From positions 1-19,645 of the forward strand of contig PWQG01000211.1 of the NCBI GenBank assembly GCA_003556835.1: a DNA stretch of 19,645 nucleotides, read 5' to 3'. The number at the start of each line of letters is the position of its first letter. The stretch's first letter is position 1. The position numbers were made by a program, and so were the translations under genes. Origin of the DNA: Gammaproteobacteria bacterium (lineage in GTDB: Bacteria > Pseudomonadota > Gammaproteobacteria > Pseudomonadales > Pseudohongiellaceae). Of the stretch, positions 7,084 through 14,623 are shown piece by piece. The notes beneath the pieces are model-generated. The model had not been told where the DNA came from. It worked only from the letters and a program-made list of their open reading frames with translations, and ran no database searches.

Positions 7084-7917
7084 TCAGTCGCAGACCTGGA
7101 AGTCGGAATCTGTGCAACGAGCAATAATGTCTTTCGCACGGGCAAGCTGATCGGGGTTGAGAGAGGCCCGCACGGTATCCCTTGTCTCAGCCGCATCTTC
7201 ATGTCCCTGCGCAGCTGACAATGAAGTCCAGACATAGTCCAGGACAGGGTCTTCCGGTACACCGTCACCATTGAAGTACATCACACCGAGATTGAGCTGG
7301 CCGTCTGCTTCCCCCTGCTTGGCAGCCATACGGTACCAGTGCACCGCCTCGCTATGGTCCCGCGGCACACCCTGGCCGGTTCCGTATACATAACCAAGAT
7401 TATTCTGAGCACTTGCGTTCCCCTGCTCTGCAGCCAGGCGGTACCACTGCACGGCCTCTTCGTAGTCCTGTGGCACCCCCAGCCCGGCCCCGTAGGACAG
7501 GCCAAGATTGAACTGTGCGTCCGCTTCTCCCTGCTCTGCGGCCATGCGATACCAGCGCACCGCCTCGCTGTACTTCTGCTGCACCCCTCGCCCGGTTCCA
7601 TACAGATTACCAAGATTGTACTGAGCGCCTGCATGTCCCTGCTCGGCGGCCAGACGATACCAGCGCGCGGCCTCGCTGTAGTCCTGCGGCACGCCCAGGC
7701 CGATTGCGTAGGACAGCCCGAGATTGAACTGCGCATCGGCTTCGCCCTGCTCTGCGGCCATGCGATACCAGCGCACGGCCTCGCCGTGGCCCTGTAGCGA
7801 ATCCGGCAGATTGTCTTCACTGAACGATGAAGTTTCCGGGTCGCTGTTGTTTTGACCATGACTCTGGGGAAGAAAGATGAAGATTGAAAAAAACAGCAGA
7901 AAAAAGACTTTAATCAT
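7084..7917 (-). CDS. Secreted Sel1-repeat (TPR-like) protein
   Basis: From the ATG at 7917 the protein has 277 residues and starts with a good signal peptide (MIKVFFLLFFSIFIFLPQSHG, about 21 residues, cleavage near HGQ-NN). A longer frame from 8001 would place this signal internally and is rejected. Five 36-residue Sel1 repeats occupy residues 46-225, each with the pattern EAVRWYRxAAEQGxAxAQ-NLG-Y-G-GVP. A C-terminal cap follows (226-277), with two cysteines (Cys268, Cys276) that could pair in the periplasm. Such repeats form superhelical alpha solenoids used for protein-protein contact. The partner is unknown and the neighbours give no hint. The protein may be periplasmic or released. It ends 13 bases from the convergent glutaredoxin-like gene. 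Confidence 0.88.
   Translation of the reverse strand: MIKVFFLLFFSIFIFLPQSHGQNNSDPETSSFSEDNLPDSLQGHGEAVRWYRMAAEQGEADAQFNLGLSYAIGLGVPQDYSEAARWYRLAAEQGHAGAQYNLGNLYGTGRGVQQKYSEAVRWYRMAAEQGEADAQFNLGLSYGAGLGVPQDYEEAVQWYRLAAEQGNASAQNNLGYVYGTGQGVPRDHSEAVHWYRMAAKQGEADGQLNLGVMYFNGDGVPEDPVLDYVWTSLSAAQGHEDAAETRDTVRASLNPDQLARAKDIIARCTDSDFQVCD
7243..7782 (-). repeat. Tandem 108-bp Sel1 coding repeat, five units in an A-B-A-B-A order
   Basis: Five 36-codon units follow without gaps. Units 1, 3 and 5 resemble each other (WYRMAA.QGEADxQ.NLG). Units 2 and 4 resemble each other (WYRLAAEQGxAxAQ.NLG..YGTG). This points to duplication of a 216-bp pair rather than of single repeats. It is a coding repeat, not a CRISPR array. 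Confidence 0.8.
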
Positions 7918-7934
7918 GCAAGGGCACCCTGGGA

Positions 7935-7950
7935 CCCGGGTTACCCCGGG
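7935..7950 (-). other. Possible GC-rich hairpin in the Sel1 gene leader
   Basis: On the - strand CCCGGG, GTAA, CCCGGG would fold into a six-base-pair GC stem closed by a GNRA-type tetraloop. It ends 17 bases before the ATG at 7917, close to the ribosome binding region (AGGGTG). It could affect translation or mRNA stability, but it may be chance, since CCCGGG is itself palindromic. Confidence 0.35.
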
Positions 7951-8164
7951 ATTACACGTGAGGAAAATGACGTGCTTCCGGATCCGTCCGCTATATGTCA
8001 CTCACTGACCACTATAAAGGCAGACATCTCAGGTGATGATTTTTTTTACCCTTAATCCTGTCACGAATCGCTTGCCTACCCGGGAAACAGGAATGACTCG
8101 GTGCCTGTTTGGCAGGAGAAGTTCGGAAGAGAATGCAGCCGACCGAAAAGGTCAGTGACTTTAT

Positions 8165-8251
8165 TGGTGCCCGGGACCGGACTTGAACCGGTACGGAGTT
8201 TCCTCCGAGGGATTTTAAATCCCTTGCGTCTACCAATTTCGCCACCCGGGC
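8165..8251 (-). tRNA. leuZ: tRNA-Leu(UAA)
   Basis: The - strand folds as an 87-base class II tRNA. The acceptor stem is GCCCGGG/CCCGGGC, the D-arm region has TTGGTAGACGC, and the anticodon loop TTTAAAA gives anticodon UAA. A long variable arm (CGGAGGAAACTCCG) and T-arm GGTTCAAGTCC follow, with an encoded CCA. The long variable arm and anticodon identify leucine. It is the last of three tRNAs behind pgsA, matching the E. coli glyW-cysT-leuZ order. Confidence 0.97.
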
Positions 8252-8288
8252 CGAAGATGGGGCGGACTTCAGTTGCAGGGAGGTATAA

Positions 8289-8362
8289 TGGAGGCTGGGG
8301 TCGGAATCGAACCGGCGTACGCGGAGTTGCAGTCCGCTGCATGACCACTCTGCCACCCAGCC
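8289..8362 (-). tRNA. cysT: tRNA-Cys(GCA)
   Basis: The - strand gives a 74-base tRNA with acceptor stem GGCTGGG/CCCAGCC, discriminator U and encoded CCA. The anticodon stem is GCGGA/TCCGC around loop CTGCAAC, so the anticodon is GCA. The T-loop is GGTTCGATTCC. The U73 discriminator is typical of tRNA-Cys. It lies between tRNA-Gly and tRNA-Leu and is presumably cut from a common precursor. Confidence 0.97.
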
Positions 8363-8464
8363 TGTATGCGTCCATCATAACCTGGCAGCCAGGCAGCCTG
8401 TGCAGTGCTTCTTGCCAGGATGGCCGGCAAGGGTCAGCGGCCATGTGACCAGGGGCATGAAAAT

Positions 8465-8540
<76 letters not shown>

Positions 8541-8591
8541 TTTTTTCAATCACTTCCGGCTGTGTTTTGCTCACCTCCGAAAGAGGCGCCT

Positions 8592-8619
8592 ATTCTAATG
8601 AGTGCGCAGATTATGTCAA
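8592..8619 (-). promoter_or_regulatory. Strong sigma-70 promoter of the tRNA operon
   Basis: On the - strand a perfect TTGACA (8614-8619) is followed after 16 bases by TAGAAT (8592-8597). The bases right after the -10 are GC-rich (AGGCGCC). Such a discriminator is typical of stable-RNA promoters that are inhibited by ppGpp and DksA. Transcription would begin near 8585, about 45 bases before tRNA-Gly. It lies in the gap after the pgsA stop, so the tRNAs can be expressed independently of the upstream envelope genes. Confidence 0.8.
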
Positions 8620-8648
8620 GCAACGTCGTTCGTTTTTTTCACTCTTTT

Positions 8649-9200
8649 TCACTTCAGATCCAGCGCCGGCAGGGCCTTGCGAAGATAGCCAACCATGGAC
8701 CACAAGCTGAGCACGGCCGCCAGGTAGATCAGCGCGTAACCGGTCTGCCAGAACCAGTCCGGCCAACCCGGCATGGCGGCAATCAGAATGAGAATGGCCA
8801 CCATCTGGGAAGTGGTTTTCAGCTTGCCGACATAACCCACCGCCACGGCGTCACGCTGGTTCTTGCTGGCCATCCATTCACGCAGGGCCGAGACAAAGAC
8901 CTCCCGGGCAATGATGATGGCCGCCGGCAGAACAAACCAGGGGCTGGGATAGGCGGCTGTGAGAAAGACCATGGCCACCACCACGAGCAGCTTGTCAGCA
9001 ACCGGATCGAGAAAGGCGCCGAAGTCGGAGGTCTGGTTGAGGCGACGGGCAAGATACCCATCCAGCCAGTCTGTGATACTGGCGATACCGAACAGGGCTG
9101 CCGCCAGCAGATTGCCCCAGGCCAGCGGCGAATAGTAGATGATGACCACCAACGGCACCAACAGAACGCGAATACAGGTGACTAGATTGGCGCTATTCAT
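8649..9200 (-). CDS. pgsA: CDP-diacylglycerol-glycerol-3-phosphate 3-phosphatidyltransferase
   Basis: This integral inner-membrane enzyme joins CDP-diacylglycerol and sn-glycerol-3-phosphate to make phosphatidylglycerol phosphate. It is the committed step to phosphatidylglycerol and cardiolipin. The CDP-alcohol phosphatidyltransferase signature is complete: Asp44, Asp47-Gly48, Ala-Arg, Gly61, Asp65 and Asp69 (in DWLDGYLAR and SDFGAFLDPVADK). Several hydrophobic helices span the 183 residues, the same length as E. coli PgsA (182). The ATG at 9200 has GGGAG 11 bases upstream and fits this length. A further upstream start at 9227 would add nine residues. It lies 44 bases after uvrC, a neighbourhood conserved in gammaproteobacteria, and is followed by the three tRNAs. 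Confidence 0.95.
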   Translation of the reverse strand: MNSANLVTCIRVLLVPLVVIIYYSPLAWGNLLAAALFGIASITDWLDGYLARRLNQTSDFGAFLDPVADKLLVVVAMVFLTAAYPSPWFVLPAAIIIAREVFVSALREWMASKNQRDAVAVGYVGKLKTTSQMVAILILIAAMPGWPDWFWQTGYALIYLAAVLSLWSMVGYLRKALPALDLK

Positions 9201-9244
9201 GCGTCCATGATCTCCCAGACAGGCCACTTCAGTGTGGCGACATT

Positions 9245-11104
9245 CTACTCGTTATGCAGGGCCGCATAAACGTCTGCAGCCAGCTTTTTACTGATACCGG
9301 GCACTTTCTGCATTTGTGCCTCGTTGGCCCGTAGCAACTCCTGTTGCCCGCCAAAGTGACGCAGCAGGGCCTGACGGCGCTTGGGTCCGAGCCCGGGTAT
9401 TTCCTCCAGCGGGGAAACGCGCCGCGCTTTTGCCCGGCGTTGTCGGTGTCCGGTGATGGCAAAACGGTGTGCCTCGTCACGGACCTCCTGCAGCAGATGC
9501 AGTGCCGGGGAAACCGTGCGGATGACAATTTCACGATACGCCCCGTCCTCGGCCACGTACAGGGTTTCCTGGCCGGCGCGACGGCTGATGCCCTTGGCAA
9601 TCCCGATCAGCATGACTTCCTGCATCTGGCTGTCCTCGAGCACCTCCACGGCGCGGGCCAGCTGCCCCTTGCCGCCGTCAATCAGCACAATATCGGGGAT
9701 ACGGGCTTCCACACGGTCTGCCGGATCATTGCTGGCTGCCTGGCGATAGCGCCTGGACAGGGCCTGCTCCATGGCGGCGTAGTCATCCCCGCCCGCCACA
9801 TCCCGGATGTTATAACGCCGGTAGTCGGACTTGAGGGCGCCGTTGACATCAAAGACCACACAGGAGGCCATCGTACCCTCACCCATGGTATGGCTGATAT
9901 CGAAGCATTCGATGCGTTGTGGCATGGCCTCCAGGCCCAGCACATCCTGCAGCTCCTGAAACCGCAGATGCACCTGTTGACGGCTGTTGATCATGCCCTG
10001 CAGGCCCTGCTCGGCGTTCTCACGGGCCATATCCACCCAGCGGGCCCGGTGCGATCGTACCGTGCTGCTGATGCGTACCTTGTGTCCGGCGCAGTGAGCG
10101 AGAGCCTGGCGCAGACTGGCGGCATCGGGAATGTCATCGGAGAGGATCAGCTCCGCTGGAATATTGCCCGCCTGCCCGTCCTGGATGTAATAGCGGGCCA
10201 GGAACGCGGACAGCAGGCTCGAAGCATTGTCGGCAAGGCGGTCTCGGGGAAAGAAATTCTTGCTGCCGATGACCCGGCCACCACGGATGAAAATCACGTG
10301 CACACAGGCCTGTCCACCACCCATCGACGCGGCCAAAACATCAGCATCGCCCTGTTGCCCTGCCACGGACTGCTGCTCCTGGATTTTGCGCAAATCAATG
10401 ATCTGGTCGCGGATCCGCGCCGCCTGTTCGAAATCCAGTTGCTGTGACTTCTGTTCCATGCGCTGCTCCAACTCACGCATCAGCGCATCACTGCGCCCTT
10501 CCAGGAACAGGCGGGTGAAGCGTACGTCTTCGGCATACTGTTCCTCACTGATCAGGCCAACACAGGGCCCGGTACAGCGATCGATCTGGTATTGCAGGCA
10601 GGGACGGGAACGGTTGCGGAAATAACTGTCCTCACATTGCCGCAGGCGAAAAACCTTCTGCAGTATTGCCAGGGTCTCGCGCACGGCGCTGGCGCTCGGA
10701 TAAGGGCCGAAGAAACTTGCCTTGCGTTTGCGACTGCCGCGATAGAAAGACAGACGCGGATAGTTGTCGCGATCGGTCAACATGATGTACGGGTAGGATT
10801 TATCGTCCCGCAGCTGAATATTGTACGGCGGTCGCCATTTCTTGATCAGGCTCTGTTCCAGCAGCAGTGCCTCGGTCTCCGAGGCGGTGATGGTCACCTC
10901 GATATCGGCAATCTTGCTGACCAGGGCCATGGTCTTGGTATCGAGCCCGGAGGCACGGAAATAATTCCCCACCCGCTTCTTCAGATTGCGGGCCTTGCCA
11001 ACGTACAACACCTCCCCGGCCCTGTCGAGCATGCGATACACCCCCGGTTTTGCACTGAGGTGGCGCAGGTATTCCTTGTGGTCAAACGGTGCGTCTTGCG
11101 TCAT
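9245..11104 (-). CDS. uvrC: Excinuclease ABC subunit C
   Basis: UvrC makes both incisions around a DNA lesion marked by UvrB in nucleotide excision repair. The 619-residue protein is of normal length. It starts with the GIY-YIG nuclease domain for the 3' cut (GVYRM at 21-25, YVGKARNLKKRV at 34-45). A cysteine cluster region follows, then the UVR domain that binds UvrB (LDFEQAARIRDQI, about 220-235). The RNase H-like nuclease for the 5' cut shows its DDH pattern in ECFDISH, IDGGKGQL and EAHRFA. Two helix-hairpin-helix motifs end it (EEIPGLGPKRRQALLRHFGG and KVPGISKKLAADVY). The ATG at 11104 overlaps the murB stop as ATGA, so it is translationally coupled to a cell-wall gene, while the downstream link to pgsA is the classic one. 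Confidence 0.97.
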   Translation of the reverse strand: MTQDAPFDHKEYLRHLSAKPGVYRMLDRAGEVLYVGKARNLKKRVGNYFRASGLDTKTMALVSKIADIEVTITASETEALLLEQSLIKKWRPPYNIQLRDDKSYPYIMLTDRDNYPRLSFYRGSRKRKASFFGPYPSASAVRETLAILQKVFRLRQCEDSYFRNRSRPCLQYQIDRCTGPCVGLISEEQYAEDVRFTRLFLEGRSDALMRELEQRMEQKSQQLDFEQAARIRDQIIDLRKIQEQQSVAGQQGDADVLAASMGGGQACVHVIFIRGGRVIGSKNFFPRDRLADNASSLLSAFLARYYIQDGQAGNIPAELILSDDIPDAASLRQALAHCAGHKVRISSTVRSHRARWVDMARENAEQGLQGMINSRQQVHLRFQELQDVLGLEAMPQRIECFDISHTMGEGTMASCVVFDVNGALKSDYRRYNIRDVAGGDDYAAMEQALSRRYRQAASNDPADRVEARIPDIVLIDGGKGQLARAVEVLEDSQMQEVMLIGIAKGISRRAGQETLYVAEDGAYREIVIRTVSPALHLLQEVRDEAHRFAITGHRQRRAKARRVSPLEEIPGLGPKRRQALLRHFGGQQELLRANEAQMQKVPGISKKLAADVYAALHNE

Positions 11105-12135
11105 GATTCCCGGGCGATGATTCGCACTTCAGGTTCCAGATTGATATCGAAGCGGGACCGGATGCTCTCCATGATCCGTTCCGCCAGATCCAGAATCGCC
11201 TGCCCGTTGGCGCTGCCATGATTGACCAGCACCAGGGCCTGTTCACTGTGTACGCCCGCGTCATCTGCGCGGAACCCTTTCCAACCGGCCTTTTCAATCA
11301 ACCAGGCAGCCGGCACTTTGTGTTGCGCAGAGCCGTCCATGGCATGGGCCGGCAATTCCGGATACTCCTGCCGTAGTTGCTCCAACTGCTCGGTCCCGAT
11401 CACCGGGTTTTTGAAAAAGCTGCCCGCATTACCAAGTTGTGCCGGGTCCGGCAGGCGTCGCTGACGGATACGACAGACCGCCTCGAACAGCGTGGCCGGT
11501 GTCACCGGACCGCCAGTGCGCTGCAGCTCTTCCTGCAGACTCGGATAATGCGCCACCACTGCCGACTGTTTGCGCAGGACCAGATGTATGGCCGTGATCA
11601 CCACCCGTCCCTTCAGCTCCCCTTTGAACACACTGTCACGATAGGCAAAGTGGCAATCCCTGGCGGCCAGGCGTTGATTCCGCCGGCTCTCGATATGATG
11701 GATTTCCACCGACTCGAGCACATCGGACAGCTCCACGCCATAGGCGCCTATATTCTGCACCGGAGCCGCGCCGACACTACCGGGAATCAGGGCCAGGTTT
11801 TCAATGCCGTGCCAGCCCTGGTCGAGACAGATCCGCACCAACTGGTGCCAGTTCTCACCCGCACCGGCAGTCACACGTACGCAGTTATCATCGAGCATTT
11901 CATGCTGGATTCCGGTCAATCGGAGGCGGATACAGCTACCCGGGTAATCGCCAACAAAGAGCACATTACTGCCCTCTCCCAACAGAAGCCATGGCAGATC
12001 CCTTTGCTCCGACCAGTCGATAGCGGCATCAAGCGCCTCGATACTGTCCACGTCGAAAAGTGCACGGCAGCGGGCCGATACCGCAAAACTGTTATACGAC
12101 TTCAGCTCTGCATGCTCGATGGGACCGGGTGTCAT
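11101..12135 (-). CDS. murB: UDP-N-acetylenolpyruvoylglucosamine reductase (MurB, type I)
   Basis: This cytoplasmic flavoenzyme reduces UDP-GlcNAc-enolpyruvate with NADPH to UDP-MurNAc, the second step of peptidoglycan precursor synthesis. The 344 residues match the type I enzyme of E. coli (342). The FAD-binding part shows LLGEGSNVLF (51-60) and IPGSVGAAPVQNIGAYG (118-133). The catalytic part has AYRDSVF (164-170) with the substrate-binding Arg166, NAGSFFKNP with the proton donor Ser239, and LEPEVR near the C terminus with the conserved Glu. The start ATG overlaps the stop of the phosphatase gene (ATGA), and the stop overlaps uvrC in the same way. Confidence 0.97.
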   Translation of the reverse strand: MTPGPIEHAELKSYNSFAVSARCRALFDVDSIEALDAAIDWSEQRDLPWLLLGEGSNVLFVGDYPGSCIRLRLTGIQHEMLDDNCVRVTAGAGENWHQLVRICLDQGWHGIENLALIPGSVGAAPVQNIGAYGVELSDVLESVEIHHIESRRNQRLAARDCHFAYRDSVFKGELKGRVVITAIHLVLRKQSAVVAHYPSLQEELQRTGGPVTPATLFEAVCRIRQRRLPDPAQLGNAGSFFKNPVIGTEQLEQLRQEYPELPAHAMDGSAQHKVPAAWLIEKAGWKGFRADDAGVHSEQALVLVNHGSANGQAILDLAERIMESIRSRFDINLEPEVRIIARES

Positions 12136-12635
12136 GCTTTATGACCACGGGCATCCAGATCTGCTTTCAACTGTAGCAAAAAACCATCACAGGCCGCTTC
12201 CACCAGATCAAGTACGTATTCAAAACCATCTTCGCCGCCAAAATACGGGTCTGGCACTTCCTCGACACTCGAGGATACAAAATCGAGCAGGCGTTGAATC
12301 TTGTGTACCTGTTCCGGCGGACTGAGCCGGCAAAGGTCCGCGATGTTCATATTGTCCATGGCCAGCACATAGTCAAAGCGGGCAAAATCATCTACGGTAA
12401 CCTGACGGGCGCGAAGCGCGGCCAGATCATAGTTGCGCGCTGCCGCCGCTTCCGTGGCGCGTGCATCGGGAGCCTTGCCCACATGCCAGTCGCCAGTACC
12501 TGCCGAATCAACCGAGACCAGGGTATCAAGCCCCGCATCAACCAGTCGCTTCTGCAGGATACCGTGGGCGGTTGGGCTGCGACAGATATTGCCAAGACAG
12601 ACCATCAACACCTTCAATACCGGTTCCGAACTCAC
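12132..12635 (-). CDS. Low-molecular-weight protein tyrosine phosphatase
   Basis: The 167-residue cytoplasmic phosphatase shows the P-loop CLGNICRS with the nucleophile Cys13 and phosphate-binding Arg19 near the N terminus. The general acid Asp129 is in VPDPYFGG. In other bacteria such enzymes (Wzb, Etp, YwlE type) dephosphorylate tyrosine kinases of polysaccharide export or phosphoarginine. No cognate BY-kinase is in this window, so the substrate is unknown. The start is GTG at 12633-12635, inside the overlap with the kdsB stop (GTGA). A clear GGAGG lies 7 bases upstream, so the start is well fixed. The stop overlaps murB by four bases. Placement between kdsB and murB suggests a role in envelope assembly, which is an inference. 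Confidence 0.93.
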   Translation of the reverse strand: MSSEPVLKVLMVCLGNICRSPTAHGILQKRLVDAGLDTLVSVDSAGTGDWHVGKAPDARATEAAAARNYDLAALRARQVTVDDFARFDYVLAMDNMNIADLCRLSPPEQVHKIQRLLDFVSSSVEEVPDPYFGGEDGFEYVLDLVEAACDGFLLQLKADLDARGHKA

Positions 12636-13387
12636 TTACTGCCCTCCTTCTCGCGCAGTTGTTTGCGTAGTCGCTCAAGATCCTCCAATGTATCAATGCC
12701 ACCAGGCACCTCTTCACTGGTTTGTAGCATATGGATGCGCACACCATTACTCATGGCACGCAGCTGTTCCAGGCGCTCGCTGCGCTCGATCGGTGATTGT
12801 GGCCACTCCACGAATCGCTTCAGCGTCCCAACCCGGTAGGCATAGATGCCGACATGACGATACACCGGTGCCTGCAATAGCTCCGTGCCCGAATCGCGCC
12901 AGGGCAGGAGGGAGCGACTGAAATACAGTGCATAACCCTGTGCGTCCATGACCACCTTGACGATATTCGGATTCTGCGCATCTGCCATGGAATCCAGTGA
13001 TTCGTAGAAGGAACTGATCCCGGCATCCGGGTGCTGCATCAGATCCTGGGCCACCCCGTCAATCAACCCCGGGGGGATCATCGGCTCATCACCCTGGACG
13101 TTGACTACAACCGCATCATCGGGAAGTCCCAGTTGTCTTGTTGCCTCTTCAATCCGATCCGTGCCGGACTGGTGTCCGGAGTCGGTCATGCATACCGATG
13201 CACCAAAACCTCGTGCGCACTCGGCAATGCGTGTATCGTCGGTGGCAATATGTACCGCAGTGGCTCCACTACGGCTGGCCTGTTCATGCACCCGTTGCAG
13301 CATGGTTTTGCCCGCGATATCCAGCAGCGGCTTGCCCGGCAGGCGGTTTGAAGCATAGCGGGCAGGAATGACAACCATGTACGACAT
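12632..13387 (-). CDS. kdsB: 3-deoxy-manno-octulosonate cytidylyltransferase (CMP-Kdo synthetase)
   Basis: The enzyme activates Kdo with CTP to give CMP-Kdo, needed to attach Kdo to lipid A. The 251 residues match E. coli KdsB (248). Conserved motifs are the nucleotide-binding IPARYASNRLPGKPL (7-21), TDSGHQSGTDRI (68-79) and VNVQGDEPMIPP (95-106) with the metal-binding Asp100. Its stop overlaps the phosphatase GTG. Its ATG overlaps the stop of the ycaR gene by one base (TGATG), so the whole stretch is likely coupled. Together with msbA and lpxK it forms a lipid A/Kdo set. The protein is cytoplasmic. Confidence 0.97.
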   Translation of the reverse strand: MSYMVVIPARYASNRLPGKPLLDIAGKTMLQRVHEQASRSGATAVHIATDDTRIAECARGFGASVCMTDSGHQSGTDRIEEATRQLGLPDDAVVVNVQGDEPMIPPGLIDGVAQDLMQHPDAGISSFYESLDSMADAQNPNIVKVVMDAQGYALYFSRSLLPWRDSGTELLQAPVYRHVGIYAYRVGTLKRFVEWPQSPIERSERLEQLRAMSNGVRIHMLQTSEEVPGGIDTLEDLERLRKQLREKEGSK

Positions 13388-13572
13388 CAGCGCTGAATCC
13401 GCTCTTCCCGGGTCAATTCCCGGGCTTCCTCCTCAAGCATGACCGGAATCCCATCACGGACCGGAAAGGCCAAGGCATCGGCGAAACAGAAAAACTCTTC
13501 TTTCTCTTTTTTGTAATCCAGTGGCCCTTTGCAGATAGGACACACCAGTATGCCAAGCAATCTTCGATCCAT
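13387..13572 (-). CDS. ycaR: Trm112/YcaR-family small protein
   Basis: This 61-residue protein resembles E. coli YcaR and the Trm112-like family. VCPICKGPLDY has one CxxC (Cys11, Cys14), FFCFADALAFPVRDGIPVML is the typical centre, and an acidic tail EEEARELTREERIQR follows. Some members bind zinc; here the second CxxC is absent and a single Cys remains in FFCF, as in YcaR. Function is unsettled, but the position between lpxK and kdsB is conserved in gammaproteobacteria. The ATG at 13572 is chosen because the conserved domain begins there, with GAGG and AAGG just upstream; the open frame extends to 13707 without similarity. It is 19 bases after lpxK and overlaps kdsB by one base. Confidence 0.92.
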   Translation of the reverse strand: MDRRLLGILVCPICKGPLDYKKEKEEFFCFADALAFPVRDGIPVMLEEEARELTREERIQR

Positions 13573-13591
13573 TCGCCTTGTATCCTCATGT

Positions 13592-14623
13592 TCAGTGACG
13601 TTGATCCTGTTGTCGCCCGGACGACAGTGCCTGCAGACTGCGATCGATGGTATCGACCAGTACGTCGTCGAGAATCGCATCCACGCGCAGGTACCAGAAA
13701 CGTTCATCCGCGTACTGCTTACACTTTACCGCATCCTTTTCCGTCATGACCACCGGGCCGCTCGCGCCCCGACTGATTGCCTCCACCTCCTCCCGGCCAT
13801 AGGGATGGTGATCATCAAACACATGACGTTCAACTTCATATCCCAGGGAAGTGAGCAGGTCAAAAAAACGGTCCGGATTGCCGATGCCAGCCAGTGCCGG
13901 CATTTTATGCGGCGGAGCATTGGCGAACAGGGTCTCAGGGCTCCGTTCTTCGCCGCTGTACAGGTTCACCCAGGCGGTCGGGAGCAGGCGCATATGAGTG
14001 ACGGTATCACGTGGCCGTACCGGCAACCGGAAGCCACTCTGCCCATTGATCACTACATGGTCGGCGCTGGCCACCCGTGACGGCGCCTCGCGCAGGGGGC
14101 CGGCGGGCAGGCAGAGGCCATTACCGAAGCCGCGGATGGCATCGACCAGAACGATTTCCACCTGGCGAGACATGGCGTAGTGCTGCAGTCCGTCATCGCT
14201 GATGATGACATCACATTCTCCACTGTCCGCCAATGCGGCTACGGCGCGCGGGCGATCCGGATCCAGCACCACCGGACAGCCGGCGCGCTCATGGATCAAA
14301 AGTGCTTCATCGCCAGTCTGTGTAGCCGACTCTCCCTCCGCGACCCGCCAGGGCCTCGCAGGAAGACTTGCCCCATAACCACGACTGACCACCCCCGGCC
14401 GGTAGCCCCGCTCCCGCAGGGCCCTCACCAGCGCAATGACCATGGGTGTCTTGCCCGTGCCGCCCAGACTGATATTGCCCACCACGATGGTTGGCAATGG
14501 AGCCGGCACTGCACGGCGCTGCAGATAGGCCGCGCGCAGTGTGCCAAGCAGACGAAACAGCAACGACAGGGGCCAGAGCAGATACAGCCATCGGGCGCCC
14601 CCATACCAGGCACGTGACCACAT
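13592..14623 (-). CDS. lpxK: Tetraacyldisaccharide 4'-kinase
   Basis: LpxK phosphorylates the 4' position of the lipid A disaccharide to give lipid IVA, working at the inner face of the cytoplasmic membrane. The 343-residue protein has an N-terminal hydrophobic membrane-anchoring helix (about 13-27) and the Walker A loop VGNISLGGTGKTP (48-60). Later motifs include VVSRGYG, GDEALL, IISDDGLQHY with catalytic Asp residues, EIVLVDAIRGFGNG and the C-terminal FDDHHPY. The ATG at 14621-14623 overlaps the msbA stop as TGATG and is preferred to a TTG one codon earlier. Length is slightly above E. coli LpxK (328). It follows msbA exactly as in most gammaproteobacteria, so lipid A phosphorylation and export are co-expressed. 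Confidence 0.96.
   Translation of the reverse strand: MWSRAWYGGARWLYLLWPLSLLFRLLGTLRAAYLQRRAVPAPLPTIVVGNISLGGTGKTPMVIALVRALRERGYRPGVVSRGYGASLPARPWRVAEGESATQTGDEALLIHERAGCPVVLDPDRPRAVAALADSGECDVIISDDGLQHYAMSRQVEIVLVDAIRGFGNGLCLPAGPLREAPSRVASADHVVINGQSGFRLPVRPRDTVTHMRLLPTAWVNLYSGEERSPETLFANAPPHKMPALAGIGNPDRFFDLLTSLGYEVERHVFDDHHPYGREEVEAISRGASGPVVMTEKDAVKCKQYADERFWYLRVDAILDDVLVDTIDRSLQALSSGRQQDQRH

Noticed and set aside
7243..7782. Regular repeats that could suggest a CRISPR array or satellite
   Set aside because: The 108-bp period is in frame with 36-residue Sel1 repeats and there are no unique spacers.
7918..8001. Extended N terminus of the Sel1 protein from 8001
   Set aside because: It would bury the signal peptide 28 residues inside the protein; the ATG at 7917 gives a normal secretory signal.
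8025..8047. T-run on the + strand (8040-8047) after a short dyad, as an intrinsic terminator
   Set aside because: The stem is only four base pairs and no + strand gene ends nearby.
8135..8164. Hairpin GACC-TTTTC-GGTC after tRNA-Leu as a terminator
   Set aside because: The four-base stem has no T-run after it on the - strand; termination of the tRNA operon remains unassigned.
9344..10447. Long open frame (367 codons) on the + strand opposite uvrC
   Set aside because: It is antisense to a complete uvrC with all domains, shows no recognisable domain, and is explained by GC-rich codon bias.
11377..12144. Open frame (255 codons) on the + strand opposite murB
   Set aside because: Antisense to an intact murB with all catalytic motifs; no recognisable domain.
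13573..13707. Extended N terminus of the YcaR-like protein
   Set aside because: The added 45 residues overlap lpxK out of frame and are absent from the family; the 61-residue form fits YcaR.
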